Assembly (NCBI RefSeq): GCF_014642675.1
Contig: NZ_BMIS01000005.1
Location: 62,001-126,000, forward strand
Direction of reading: 5' to 3'
DNA: 64,000 nt
DNA from: Nesterenkonia cremea
GTDB taxonomy: Bacteria > Actinomycetota > Actinomycetes > Actinomycetales > Micrococcaceae
A program made the position numbers and the translations under genes. Below, piece after piece: positions 28,479-37,815 of the stretch; the stretch's first letter is position 1, and every line of letters starts with the position of its first letter. The notes beneath the pieces were generated by a model. That model did not search any database and had not been told where the DNA came from. It saw only the letters and a list, made by a program, of their open reading frames with translations.

Positions 28479-29107
28479 AGGACGGGTTCGCGGTGGGCGC
28501 CGCGGGAGGACAGCGGGCTGAGCACACCGGTTCGGGCCAGGCTGCGGGTGCCCATCCAGGGGAGCAGACCCGCGATCACCGCCCCGGAGAGGGCGAAGCA
28601 GCTGATGTGGATGATCGTCTCCAGCGGCGCGTAGGCATAGGAGTGGAGCACGAAGTGATAGTTGATGCCGCCCAGCAGTCCCGCCGCGGCGCCGCCCAGC
28701 AGGGCAGGGGGCAGGCTGAACCGGCGGTAGAGCAGCGCCAGGAAGATCAGCTCCGCACCCAGGCCCTGGAAGAATCCGGCCACCAGCACGGTCAGACCGG
28801 CCTGGGCGCCCAGCAGCGCGGAGATCGCGGCGGCCACGAGCTCGCAGTAGAGGGCGGCTCCGGGCTTGCGGATGACCAGGGCGCCGAGCACTGCGGGGAA
28901 GAGCCACATGCCGTGGACCAGGGTCTCCACCGGCGGGTAGACGGCGAAGAGGTTGCCCACCAGGTGATAGCTGAGGTTCCAGCCCCAGAAGATCACACCG
29001 GAGGCCACGGCCAGGGTGGAGGCGACGAGGATGTCGGCCACGCTCCAGCGCATGGTGCGGCGGGTGCGGGCAGGTGATGGATGCGCTGAGGGCGCAGAGA
29101 TAGGCAT
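28475..29107 (-). CDS. ECF transporter S component, thiamine/HMP type (YkoE-like)
   Basis: 210 residues with six hydrophobic helices. It is the substrate-binding membrane subunit for the ATPase/T fusion downstream. Features typical of the YkoE family include a basic start (RTRRTMRWSVADILVASTLA), aromatic loops (FWGWNLSYHLVGNLF) and GINYHFVLHSYAY near the end. ATG 29107 is preceded by GAAGGAAG, which is itself the 3' end of the TPP aptamer, so start-site access should be ligand-dependent. Thiamine versus hydroxymethylpyrimidine cannot be separated from sequence alone. Confidence 0.88.
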   Translation of the reverse strand: MPISAPSAHPSPARTRRTMRWSVADILVASTLAVASGVIFWGWNLSYHLVGNLFAVYPPVETLVHGMWLFPAVLGALVIRKPGAALYCELVAAAISALLGAQAGLTVLVAGFFQGLGAELIFLALLYRRFSLPPALLGGAAAGLLGGINYHFVLHSYAYAPLETIIHISCFALSGAVIAGLLPWMGTRSLARTGVLSPLSSRGAHREPVL

Positions 29108-29110
29108 ATG

Positions 29111-29212
29111 CGACTTCCTTCGCAGGTTCTAACCTGGGCAGGTTCTAGGGTCTGGGCCATGAGCCCACTCTCAGCGCCTGGCCGCATGCCTGCGGCGGAC
29201 GCTCCCCTGTCG
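29111..29212 (-). promoter_or_regulatory. TPP riboswitch (THI element)
   Basis: On the minus strand the conserved blocks appear in order: CAGGGGAGC, GCGCTGAGAGTGGGC, GACCCTAGAACCTG and GGTTAGAACCTGCGAAGGAAGTC. The closing helix P1 pairs CGAC with GTCG. The Shine-Dalgarno GAAGGAAG of the S-component gene is part of the 3' conserved block, so ligand binding would hide it directly. No intrinsic terminator lies between the aptamer and the ATG. Confidence 0.93.
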
Positions 29213-29285
29213 GACAAGAGAATGTTCAGTTGTGCCGTTCACAGTAGCACCGGCGAGGTCACGGGTCCATGTCCCCACCGAGCGA

Positions 29286-29291
29286 TAGCGT
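29286..29291 (+). promoter_or_regulatory. -10 element TAGCGT of sbcD (leaderless)
   Basis: TAGCGT ends 6 nt before ATG 29298. It fits the TANNNT pattern seen at other leaderless starts in the window, though the hexamer is less canonical. Confidence 0.35.
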
Positions 29292-29297
29292 GGTCCC

Positions 29298-30539
29298 ATG
29301 CGATGGCTCCACACCTCTGACTGGCACCTCGGCCGCGGCTTCCACGGGCATTCGCTGCAGACCGCCCAGCAGGAGATGCTGCAGACCGTCTGCCGCACCG
29401 TCAGCCAGGAGAAGGTGGATGTCCTGCTGATCGCCGGGGACGTCTATGACCGCGCGCTGCCTCCGGAATGGGCGGTCCGTGAGCTCGAATCCTGCCTGGA
29501 GGAGCTGGTGGCCGGAGGCACCCGGGTCATCATCACCTCGGGCAACCATGACTCGGCCCAGCGGCTGGGCTTCGGCCGCGGCCTCATGGGGGCCGCCGGA
29601 GTGCACCTGCGCACCTCGTTGGAGGACGCCTTCACTCCTGTGGAGGTCCCCGACGCCGGCCCGGAGGCCTCCGCAGAGGAGCGCGGCTCCGCCCCGCTCA
29701 CCCTGGTCTACGGCGTGCCGTATCTGGAACCTGCCCTGGTCCGTGAGGAGCTGGGCCTGGACCGGGCCGACCACACCTCGGTGATGACCGAGGTGGTCCG
29801 CCGCATCTGGGAGGACGTGAGCGCTCGCCGTCGTGAGCTCGGTGAGCAGCGCAGCATCCGCACGGTGCTCATGGCCCACCTCTTCGCCGCCCGCGGCGTG
29901 GGCTCGGACTCCGAGCGCAACATCGGCGTGGAGGCCCTCGCCGGGGAGCAGATGGATCACCAGGAGCACACTGCCGGCGGCCTGGCCGTGGTCCCGCTGG
30001 AGCTCTTCGACGGCTTCGACTATGTGGCCCTGGGGCACCTGCACGGGCGCCAGAAGCTCTCACCGACGGTGCGCTACAGCGGCTCGCCGCTGCGCTACTC
30101 CTTCTCCGAGACCGACCAGGCCAAGGGCGCATGGCTCGGGGACTTCCAGGACTGGGAGCAGATCCATCCGGTGGACTGGTCCATCGGCAGGCCGCTGGCC
30201 CAGCTGAAGGGTGGGATCGAGGAGGTCCTGGACCCGCAGACCGTGGAGAAGCACCAGGAGGCCTATCTGCAGGTCACCCTGACCGACCCCTTCCGTCCCG
30301 AGCGGGCCTATCAGCGGGTGCGGGAGGCCTATCCGCAGCTGTGTTCCTTCACCCACAGCGGCGACGGCGGCTCACAGACTCTGCGCACCTACTCCTCCGC
30401 CGTGGAGGAAGCGGTCTCCGAGGCCGAGATCGTCACCGGGTTCCTCGAACATGTCCGCGGACGCGGCCCGGGGGAACAGGAGCAGCAGCTGCTGCAGGAG
30501 GCGCTGGAGGCGGTCCGTCGGAGCGGAGCTGAGGCCTGA
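29298..30539 (+). CDS. sbcD: Exonuclease SbcCD nuclease subunit SbcD
   Basis: 413 residues, Mre11-like. It is the Mn-dependent nuclease that opens hairpins and processes blocked DNA ends together with SbcC. Phosphoesterase motifs are HTSDWHLGR (residues 4-12), LIAGDVYDR, SGNHDSAQR and the late ALGHLHGRQKL. The C-terminal part is the capping domain plus the helices that attach to SbcC. It overlaps sbcC by one base (TGATG). Confidence 0.95.
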   Translation: MRWLHTSDWHLGRGFHGHSLQTAQQEMLQTVCRTVSQEKVDVLLIAGDVYDRALPPEWAVRELESCLEELVAGGTRVIITSGNHDSAQRLGFGRGLMGAAGVHLRTSLEDAFTPVEVPDAGPEASAEERGSAPLTLVYGVPYLEPALVREELGLDRADHTSVMTEVVRRIWEDVSARRRELGEQRSIRTVLMAHLFAARGVGSDSERNIGVEALAGEQMDHQEHTAGGLAVVPLELFDGFDYVALGHLHGRQKLSPTVRYSGSPLRYSFSETDQAKGAWLGDFQDWEQIHPVDWSIGRPLAQLKGGIEEVLDPQTVEKHQEAYLQVTLTDPFRPERAYQRVREAYPQLCSFTHSGDGGSQTLRTYSSAVEEAVSEAEIVTGFLEHVRGRGPGEQEQQLLQEALEAVRRSGAEA

Positions 30540-33500
30540 TGAAGCTGCACCAGCTGATCCTGCACGCCTTCGGCCCGTTCCCGGGGACCGAGACCATCGA
30601 CTTCGACGCGCTCAGCGAGGACGGCCTCTTCCTGCTCAACGGCCGCACCGGCTCAGGGAAGACCTTCATCCTCGACGCCGTCACCTTCGCTCTCTACGGT
30701 CAGGTGGCCGGCGAGCGTGGGGTCACCCGGCTGCGCAGCGACCACGCCGCGCCCGGTGCGGTGCCCCAGGTGAGTTTGGAGTTCACGTTGAGCGGCAGGC
30801 GCTACCGGGTCACCCGCGATCCGCAGCACTGGCGGCCCAAACAGCGGGGCAGCGGATTCATCCAGGAGAACCAGAAAGCCCATCTGGAGGTCCAGGAGGC
30901 CGGAAGCTGGAAGGCCGCGGCCAACGGATCCCAGGCTGTGGGCAAGGAGCTCAGCGAGATCCTGCCGCTGGACCGGCATCAGTTCACCAAGGTCATCCTG
31001 CTGCCCCAGGGCGACTTCGCCGAGTTCCTGCACTCCAGCAGCAATGAGAAGAAGCAGCTGCTGCAGCGGCTGTTCGACACCACCACCTTCCAACAGTTGG
31101 AGGACCACCTGCGGGAGCAGGCCAAAGAGGCCAAGGCTCAGGTGGAGGAGGCCGACCGCGAGATCGAGGCGTTGCGCGCGGGCGTGCTGGACGGTGCACA
31201 GCAGCTGACCGGAGTGGACTTCTCACAGGAGCCGGACGAAGAGGCAGCGCCGGGGGAGGAGACGCCGCCGGGGGAGTCCGAGCCGGCGGAAGAGCCCGAG
31301 ACAGGTTCTGGGGCCGAATCGGAGATCTCGGCTGAGCCGGGCGGTGCCGCGGAAGACGCCCTGGATGGTGCCCCAGAAGGTGCTGCCCAGCCTGAGATCG
31401 AGTCGGCTGAGCTGGATCAGGCGGGCCAGGACGAGGCTCAGCAGGGCCCCGGCGATCATGGATCTGCTGAGACCGGCGACGCAGCAGAGCCTGCGCATCC
31501 AGAGTCGGAGGTCGACGCCCTGGCACGGCGCATCACCGCGGAGGCGCAGTCGCAGCGCGCCGGTCTGGCCGCGGCCCTGAGTGCTGCTGAGGATCGGCGG
31601 CGCCGAGCGCAGCATCAGGCCGAGGAGCTGAGCGCTCGGGCTCGGGAGCTGGCCCGTTGGACCGCGCACCAGCGTCAGCTTCAGGAGCATCGGGGCCGCA
31701 GCGAGGAGGTCGCCGAGCAGCGCGCCTCGTTGGACCGGTATCGTGCGGCCGAGACGCTGGAGGAGTGGTTCCGCTCCGCCGAGCGGACCAGGCAGCAGGC
31801 CGCTGAGCATCACAGCAGGGCCGTCCAGCGGGCCCAGAGCCTGCAGGAGCTCTTGGAGTCCCAGCAGGACGTCGCGGCCTACGCCGTGCTGCGCGATGAG
31901 GTCGAAGGCGGCGCGGAATACACACCCGACGACGGCACAGGTTCCGGCGCAGAGAGCGGAACCGGCGCTGAGATCGACAGTGACCAGCTGCAGGCTGCGC
32001 GTCGGGAGCTGACTGAGCTCCAGGGGCAGCTGCGCGCGCAGGACGCCCAAGCTCTGGAGACCCGGCAGAAGGAGCTGGCCCGCCGGGCCCGGGAGCTGGG
32101 CGAGCAGGTGGAGTCTCAGCAGCAGACGCTGAGCGCCGCTGAGGCCGCCCAGGTGAGGCTGGCCGAGCAGAGTGCGTCCCAGGAGAAGGAGCTGCGCGAC
32201 CCTGAAGAGCTGGAGGAGCAGCGTGACGCCGCCCGGGCTGAGCAGGACCGGCTCTCCGGCCAGGCCGAGTCGCGCCGCGTCCTGGACTCTGCCCAGCAGG
32301 AGCTGCAGACGGCCCAGGAGCGGCTGAGGGAGAGGACCTCCCAGGCCGAGGCAGCCGCTGCGGCCCACGAGGAGGCGCTCAATGAACATCTGCGCGGGAT
32401 CGCCGCCGAACTCTCGGGCAGCCTGATCCCCGGCCAGCCCTGTCTGGTCTGTGGATCGGTGGATCACCCGCAACCGGCTGCGGCTGATGAGCAGACGGTC
32501 ACCCGTGCACAGGTCCGCCAGGCGCTGAGTGCAGCCGAGGAGGCGGCCGGCGCGCGTACCGCCGCAGCCTCAGCGGTGGAGGAGAAGACCCAGCGCGTCC
32601 AGACGCTGACCGAGGAGCTGGGCGAGGCCGCAGAGCAGTCCCGCGAGGATCTGCAGGCAGCGTTGGAGGCCGCCCGGGAGAAGACCTCCCAGGCCGAGCA
32701 GCTGCGCCGGAGTCAGCGCGAGCTCCAGGCTCAACTGGCCGCCTCCCGGACGGAGCTCAGTGAGGCCGAACAGCGGGAGACCTCCGCCCGTGCGGCGCTG
32801 ACCGTGGCCCGCTCCGAGCAGGAACGGGTGACCGAGGATGCCGCCCGCACTGAGTCCACACTTTCGGAGCTGCGCGGCGCTCACGAGAGCATCCGAACCC
32901 GCAGCGCGGCCCTGGACCGCCTCCAGTCTGCCCTGGATGAGGCCGAGGCAGCTCTGCAGCGGTGGCGGCAGAGCGCCCAGCAGGCTGACTCCTCCCAGCA
33001 GGAGGCCCAGCAGAAGCTGGAATCCTCCGCCTTCGAGGACCGCAGAGCGGTGCGCTCCGCCCTGCTGGAGGAGCAGCTGCGTCAGGAGCGTCAGCGCAGT
33101 GTGGAGGCCTGGGACCGTGCTGAGCTGAGGCTTCAGGAGGAGGCCAAACTGGAGGAGGTGGCCGCCGGTCGGCGTCGTGCTGAGGCGGGGGAGGAGCCCC
33201 CGGATCCGGAGGCGGTGCAGCAGGGGGCCGATGCCGCGGAGGCCGCAGCCCAGCAGCACCAGGAAGCCCTGCGGGCCCTGGACCGTTTCGACGATCGGCT
33301 GGAGCATCTGCGGCAGAGCCTGCAGCGGGTCCAGCAGGCTCACCGGCAGCGCGAGGAACAGCTGGCCGAACAGGTCCGCCGCACCGAGCTGGCAGATACG
33401 ATCAACGGACGCGGCCCGGACAACCGCTTCGGCATGACCCTGACCACGTTCGTGCTGGCCGCACGGCTGGAACGGGTGGCCGAGGCTGCCACCCGGCATC

Positions 33501-33943
33501 TGCAGATCATGTCCGAGGGCCGGTACCGCCTGCTTCACGACGACTCCAAACGCGGCGGGGGCCTCCAAGGTCTGGAGCTCAAGGTCACCGATCAGCACAG
33601 CGATGAGGAGCGTCCCACCTCCTCGCTCTCCGGAGGGGAGACCTTCATGGCCTCCCTGGCTATGGCTCTGGGCCTGGCCGAAGTCGTCCAGGCCGATGCC
33701 GGCGGCGTCGGGCTGGAGAGTCTGTTCATCGATGAGGGCTTCGGCTCCCTGGATGAGGAGACGCTGGAGCATGTGATGGGTGCCCTGACCCGTCTGCAGG
33801 GGGAGGGCCGGCGCGTGGGCGTGGTCAGCCACGTCACCGAGATGCACCAGGCCATCCCCGTGCAGCTGCGCGTCATCAGGAGCCCCTCCGGCTCGCGGAC
33901 CCAGATGCATCTGAAAGCCCCGGCGGCCGGGGCAGCGTCATGA
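30539..33943 (+). CDS. sbcC: Exonuclease SbcCD ATPase subunit SbcC
   Basis: 1134 residues, Rad50-like SMC-type ATPase. The N-terminal Walker A is NGRTGSGKTFILDAV, and the zinc hook CLVC sits in the middle of two long Glu/Gln/Arg-rich coiled coils. The C-terminal lobe has SLSGGETFMASLAMALG and the Walker B LFIDEGFGSLDEE. Odd feature: residues of about 226-326 are a low-complexity block very rich in Glu, Pro, Ala and Gly, lying at the base of the first coiled coil and not expected in the family. The stop overlaps the start of the downstream membrane protein gene. Confidence 0.93.
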   Translation: MKLHQLILHAFGPFPGTETIDFDALSEDGLFLLNGRTGSGKTFILDAVTFALYGQVAGERGVTRLRSDHAAPGAVPQVSLEFTLSGRRYRVTRDPQHWRPKQRGSGFIQENQKAHLEVQEAGSWKAAANGSQAVGKELSEILPLDRHQFTKVILLPQGDFAEFLHSSSNEKKQLLQRLFDTTTFQQLEDHLREQAKEAKAQVEEADREIEALRAGVLDGAQQLTGVDFSQEPDEEAAPGEETPPGESEPAEEPETGSGAESEISAEPGGAAEDALDGAPEGAAQPEIESAELDQAGQDEAQQGPGDHGSAETGDAAEPAHPESEVDALARRITAEAQSQRAGLAAALSAAEDRRRRAQHQAEELSARARELARWTAHQRQLQEHRGRSEEVAEQRASLDRYRAAETLEEWFRSAERTRQQAAEHHSRAVQRAQSLQELLESQQDVAAYAVLRDEVEGGAEYTPDDGTGSGAESGTGAEIDSDQLQAARRELTELQGQLRAQDAQALETRQKELARRARELGEQVESQQQTLSAAEAAQVRLAEQSASQEKELRDPEELEEQRDAARAEQDRLSGQAESRRVLDSAQQELQTAQERLRERTSQAEAAAAAHEEALNEHLRGIAAELSGSLIPGQPCLVCGSVDHPQPAAADEQTVTRAQVRQALSAAEEAAGARTAAASAVEEKTQRVQTLTEELGEAAEQSREDLQAALEAAREKTSQAEQLRRSQRELQAQLAASRTELSEAEQRETSARAALTVARSEQERVTEDAARTESTLSELRGAHESIRTRSAALDRLQSALDEAEAALQRWRQSAQQADSSQQEAQQKLESSAFEDRRAVRSALLEEQLRQERQRSVEAWDRAELRLQEEAKLEEVAAGRRRAEAGEEPPDPEAVQQGADAAEAAAQQHQEALRALDRFDDRLEHLRQSLQRVQQAHRQREEQLAEQVRRTELADTINGRGPDNRFGMTLTTFVLAARLERVAEAATRHLQIMSEGRYRLLHDDSKRGGGLQGLELKVTDQHSDEERPTSSLSGGETFMASLAMALGLAEVVQADAGGVGLESLFIDEGFGSLDEETLEHVMGALTRLQGEGRRVGVVSHVTEMHQAIPVQLRVIRSPSGSRTQMHLKAPAAGAAS

Positions 33944-35274
33944 TCACCGCCGGCAGAACAGCTCTGGAGGTCGCGGCCCGTCTGCCGGGCGCGCTGCTGC
34001 CTGTGGCGCTGCTCGCGGCCATCGGCCTGAGCACCCGCTCCCTGTTCACCACAGGACTGGTGGTGGCAGCTGCCGCTGCGGCCCTGGCGCTCTCAGGACC
34101 GTTGGGCGCAGCCGCCGCAGAACACTGGGGCCGCAGGCCCACGCTGCTCACCGGTGCCGCCGCTCATGTGGTCAGCCTGGTCCTGCTGGTCACCGCCGTG
34201 GACCGTTTCACCCATCGGCACACCGTCACCTCCGACATCACTCTCTTCGCCCTGGTGATGGGCTTCACCGTGCTGGCCGGACTGACCGTCCCGCCGGTGG
34301 GAGCCGCAGCCCGCGGCCGATGGCGCCCCCTGCGGCTCAGCCCCGCCGAAGGACTGCGCCGGGACGGACTGCGGGAGGACGCCGCACTGGTCCTGGCCGG
34401 CCTGCTCACCGCTCTGCTGACCTGGAGCGCGGCACCCACAGCAGGTCTGCTGGCCGCCGCCGCCGTCACCGCTGCGGCTGTTCCGCTCTTCGCCATGGAC
34501 AGCAGAGTGGGTGCCCTGGATGAGGAGCAGCAGTGCTCCGGTCGCCGTGAGGAGGATGAGTCGGAGACGCCGCTGCGGACTATGCTGCCCGGGACGGACG
34601 CCGCCCGCCGGCAGGCCGTGATGGCGGGAGCAGCGCATACCTCAGAACCAGCACAACCTTCACGGTTGTCGATCGGCGAGCTCCTCGCAGTGTCAGCGCG
34701 GGCGTTGCTGCTCGGCGGAGGCGCGGCCCTGCTCTGGATCATCGTGCTGGGCAGCGCCCTCTCCGTCTATCAGGGCGGTTGGTCGGCGGCGCTGAGCATC
34801 GCCCTGTGCCTGGCGGCAGGAGCAGCGGCGGCCCGGCACAGTGGAGGCGTCCTCGGCTCGCGCCCCCAACGGCCTGCCGCTCTGGGCGGTCTGTCCGCGG
34901 CACGGCGACGACGACTGCTCAGCACGCTGACCGTCCTGCTGCTGGCCCTCACCGCGCTGATGAGTACTCTGATGGGACTGACCCCGTTCAGCGGAGTCTT
35001 CAGCGGATGGTTCGGGCTGATGCTGGTCACGCTGACCGCGGCCCTGGCCTCCGCGGCTATGGGTGGGCTGCTGGTGGAGCTGTATCAGCAGATCGGCCAG
35101 CCCCAGTTTCCTGCAGCCCGGTTCTCTGCAGATCAGCTCAGACAGGCCCCGTCCCATCCGGACCACGCACAGCCCGACGGCGGCGCCTCAGAGATGCTGC
35201 TGGGCGGTGCGATGCTCGCGGGATCGGTGCTGGGCTTCGCCGTGGGAGGGCTCGCTGTGTCCCTGTGGGGATGA
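33940..35274 (+). CDS. Polytopic membrane protein, unknown (MFS-like)
   Basis: 444 residues with about ten hydrophobic helices in two blocks (about 15-180 and 250-440), split by an acidic cytoplasmic loop (DEEQQCSGRREEDESE). The overall shape is like a half-degraded or divergent major-facilitator protein, but no clear MFS signature is present. It starts 4 bp inside sbcC and ends 25 bp before a convergent gene, so it is the third cistron of the sbcDC operon. The function is unknown. Confidence 0.75.
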   Translation: MITAGRTALEVAARLPGALLPVALLAAIGLSTRSLFTTGLVVAAAAAALALSGPLGAAAAEHWGRRPTLLTGAAAHVVSLVLLVTAVDRFTHRHTVTSDITLFALVMGFTVLAGLTVPPVGAAARGRWRPLRLSPAEGLRRDGLREDAALVLAGLLTALLTWSAAPTAGLLAAAAVTAAAVPLFAMDSRVGALDEEQQCSGRREEDESETPLRTMLPGTDAARRQAVMAGAAHTSEPAQPSRLSIGELLAVSARALLLGGGAALLWIIVLGSALSVYQGGWSAALSIALCLAAGAAAARHSGGVLGSRPQRPAALGGLSAARRRRLLSTLTVLLLALTALMSTLMGLTPFSGVFSGWFGLMLVTLTAALASAAMGGLLVELYQQIGQPQFPAARFSADQLRQAPSHPDHAQPDGGASEMLLGGAMLAGSVLGFAVGGLAVSLWG

Positions 35275-35299
35275 GCAGTCGCCCTCGGAGCCCGTGGCC

Positions 35300-36178
35300 T
35301 CAGAGGAAGTCGAGGACGGCGCGCTTATAGTCCCGCGAGGTCAGTACGCTGACGTGATTGCGGCCCGGGATCTCCACGAACTCCGCCTCTGCGCCGGTGC
35401 CGCGCACCCAGTCGGCCAGCTGCTGAGCTCCGGCGGCGATGGGGTCCTTCTCTCCGGCCACCACCAGTGTGGGCACTGAGGGGACGGCGTCTTCCGGGGC
35501 ATAGTGGTCCCGGGCCAGGCTCAGCCGCAGCTCCACCACATGGGGCAGGTGCTGATCCGGCAGAGCCGCCGCCACGGTGACGTATCTCCGGGTGAGCTCA
35601 TCGGCGGGCTCAGGTCCGCCGGCGGCCCAGGTGCGAGCCTGCTCGGCGTCAACGCGGTAGACATCATCGGAGACCGGGGATCCACCCATCACCAGAGACA
35701 CCACGTCCTGGGGATAGTCATGCGCGAACTGCCAGGCCAGTCGGGAGCCCATCGAATAGCCGTGCAGCGCCGCCGGGGCGCCCACCTGCTCAGCGATGAT
35801 CTCGTGGAGGTCATCGAGGATGTCGGCACTGCGGATCTCGGCCGGATCCACCTCCTTGGAGGCGCCGTGGCCGGGCAGGTCCACGGAGAGCACTGTGCGT
35901 GAGGCCGCACCGGAGCCGTCGGCGTCGAGGCCGGCCAAGGGATCCAGCCACCCGGTCTTCACCCAGTTGAACAGGGTGTTCGAGGCGAACCCATGGATCA
36001 GCAGCACCGGCGCGGCGGTGTCAGCGCCAGCACCCTCAGCGTGAGTGCCGGCAGCACCGGCGCCGCCGGAGCGCGCGCCAGCGCTTCCCCCAGAGTCCTC
36101 AGCGCCGCGCCAGATATGGACGGTCAGGCCGAGATCGGTCCGGAAGGACTCCGGCGCCGGATAGCGCAGCGTGCCCAC
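35300..36178 (-). CDS. Alpha/beta hydrolase
   Basis: 292 residues. The nucleophile elbow GYSMGS places Ser142. The oxyanion-hole motif is LLIHGF, and the acid and base are in GEKDPIAAG and GRNHVSV. SVDLPGHGAS is the usual strand-4 motif. An Ala/Gly-rich insertion (about 28-54) follows the first strand and is low in complexity. GTG 36178 lies 13 bp after the mqo stop; the open frame further upstream overlaps mqo and is not coding. It is probably co-transcribed with mqo. The substrate is unknown. Confidence 0.88.
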   Translation of the reverse strand: MGTLRYPAPESFRTDLGLTVHIWRGAEDSGGSAGARSGGAGAAGTHAEGAGADTAAPVLLIHGFASNTLFNWVKTGWLDPLAGLDADGSGAASRTVLSVDLPGHGASKEVDPAEIRSADILDDLHEIIAEQVGAPAALHGYSMGSRLAWQFAHDYPQDVVSLVMGGSPVSDDVYRVDAEQARTWAAGGPEPADELTRRYVTVAAALPDQHLPHVVELRLSLARDHYAPEDAVPSVPTLVVAGEKDPIAAGAQQLADWVRGTGAEAEFVEIPGRNHVSVLTSRDYKRAVLDFL

Positions 36179-36191
36179 AGAAGGCCCCGGC

Positions 36192-37709
36192 TCAGCTGTC
36201 CAGCTGCAGGGTCTCGCTGGTGGCCGCGGAGATCTCCTCGAACAGCTTGGGCTCTTCGTTGAGGAGGTGGCCGTAGGAGGGCACCATCTCCTGCAGCTTG
36301 GGCTTCCATCCCTCCAGCTGCGCGGGGAAGCAGCGCTCGAGCAGCTTGAACATGATCGAGGGAGCGGTGGAGGCTCCGGGGGAGGCGCCCAGCAGACCCG
36401 CGATGGAGCCGTCGCCGCCGGTGACCAGCTCAGTGCCGAACTGCAGCACACCGCGGCCCTTGGCGTCCTTCTTCATCATCTGCACGCGCTGACCCGCGTG
36501 GACCAGCTCCCAGCCCTCGCCCTCGGCGTCGGGGTAGAAGTCGCGCAGCTGCTCCACCTTCTGCTTGTGGGACTTGGTCACCTCCTTCATGAGGTAGCTG
36601 ACCAAGCCGGTGTTGTCCATGCCCACCTGCATCATCGGCAGCAGGTTGTGCGGGCGCACGGAGAAGGGCAGATCGAAGTAGGAGCCCTGCTTCAGGAAGT
36701 TGGTGGAGAAGCCGGCGTAGGGGCCGAACATCAGGGAGCGGCGTCCCTCCACGAACCGGGTGTCCAGGTGCGGCACCGACATCGGGGGAGCGTTCTTCAC
36801 CGTGGCCAGGCCGTAGACTTTGGCGTGGTGCTGCTCGATGACCTCGGAGTCGGTGGCGCGCAGGAACTGGCCGGACACGGGGAAACCGCCGATGCCCTTG
36901 ATCTCCTCGATGCCCGAGGACTGCAGCAGATGCAGTGCGCCGCCGCCTGCGCCGACGAAGACGAAGCGGGCCGAGACGGTGCGCTTCTCGCCGGCGGAGC
37001 GGTTCTTGACCTTCATCTCCCAGCGGCCGTCGCTGCCGCGGGAGAGGTCCTGGACCTCGTGGCCGTAGCGCAGCTCCACGCCCTGGCTGCCCAGATGGTC
37101 GGCCATCTGGCGGGTCAGGGCGCCGAAGTCCACATCGGTGCCGTTGTCGAACTTGGAGGCGGCCACGCGCTGCTCGGCGTCGCGGCCTCCGGTCAGCAGC
37201 GGGGCCCAGGACTCGATCTCGGCCTGGTCCTCGGTGTGCTGGATGTGGCTGAACAGAGGCTCTGCCTTCAGCGCCTCGTAGCGGTCCTTGAGGTAGTCGG
37301 CGTTCTCATCGCCCCAGACGAAGCTCATATGCGGCAGCGCATTGATGAAGGTTCGGGGAGAGCCCAGCGTGCCCTGCTCCACCCAGTGGGACCAGAGCTG
37401 ACGGGACACGTGGAACTGCTCGGCGATGCCGGCGGCTTTGGCGGTGCCCACAGTGCCGTCGGCGCCGCGCGGGGTGTAGTTCAGCTCGCAGTAGGCGGTG
37501 TGGCCGGTGCCGGCGTTGTTCCAGGGGTCGGAGGACTCCTGGCCGGGCTGGTCGAGGGTCTCGAACAGGCCGATGGACCAGTGGGGCTCCAGCTCCTGCA
37601 GCAGAGTGCCCAGCGTGGTGGACATGATGCCGCCTCCGATGAGGACGACGTCGAACTTCTCCGCCGCTGCGCTTGAGTCTGATGTGCTGGTCCTCGTTGA
37701 CGTGGCCAC
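36192..37709 (-). CDS. mqo: Malate:quinone oxidoreductase
   Basis: 505-residue FAD-dependent peripheral membrane enzyme that oxidises malate to oxaloacetate and passes electrons to quinone. The dinucleotide motif [17 protein letters not shown] is near residue 23, followed by [16 protein letters not shown] and [16 protein letters not shown], which are characteristic of Mqo. The C-terminal [11 protein letters not shown] is also conserved. GTG 37709 is chosen because AAGGAG lies 7 nt upstream; a GTG 24 bp earlier lacks such a site. It links to pyc (54 kb) as oxaloacetate-forming enzymes. Confidence 0.95.
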   Translation of the reverse strand: MATSTRTSTSDSSAAAEKFDVVLIGGGIMSTTLGTLLQELEPHWSIGLFETLDQPGQESSDPWNNAGTGHTAYCELNYTPRGADGTVGTAKAAGIAEQFHVSRQLWSHWVEQGTLGSPRTFINALPHMSFVWGDENADYLKDRYEALKAEPLFSHIQHTEDQAEIESWAPLLTGGRDAEQRVAASKFDNGTDVDFGALTRQMADHLGSQGVELRYGHEVQDLSRGSDGRWEMKVKNRSAGEKRTVSARFVFVGAGGGALHLLQSSGIEEIKGIGGFPVSGQFLRATDSEVIEQHHAKVYGLATVKNAPPMSVPHLDTRFVEGRRSLMFGPYAGFSTNFLKQGSYFDLPFSVRPHNLLPMMQVGMDNTGLVSYLMKEVTKSHKQKVEQLRDFYPDAEGEGWELVHAGQRVQMMKKDAKGRGVLQFGTELVTGGDGSIAGLLGASPGASTAPSIMFKLLERCFPAQLEGWKPKLQEMVPSYGHLLNEEPKLFEEISAATSETLQLDS

Positions 37710-37815
37710 AGAATTCTCCTTGTCGGTCCCCACGGGCAGCTGCGCCGGAGCGGCTGCCCCCTGTTTCGTCTGAGACTTTACCCGCGCCCGGTTCAGGGGA
37801 AGAAATCAGATGACA

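Noticed and set aside
28479..28907. Extension of the ECF ATPase frame into the S-component gene
   Set aside because: The upstream residues are an out-of-frame reading of the S component. GTG 28478 overlaps its stop in the usual coupled manner.
36179..36451. N-terminal extension of the alpha/beta hydrolase
   Set aside because: It overlaps mqo in another frame and is Ser/Pro/Arg-rich without homology.
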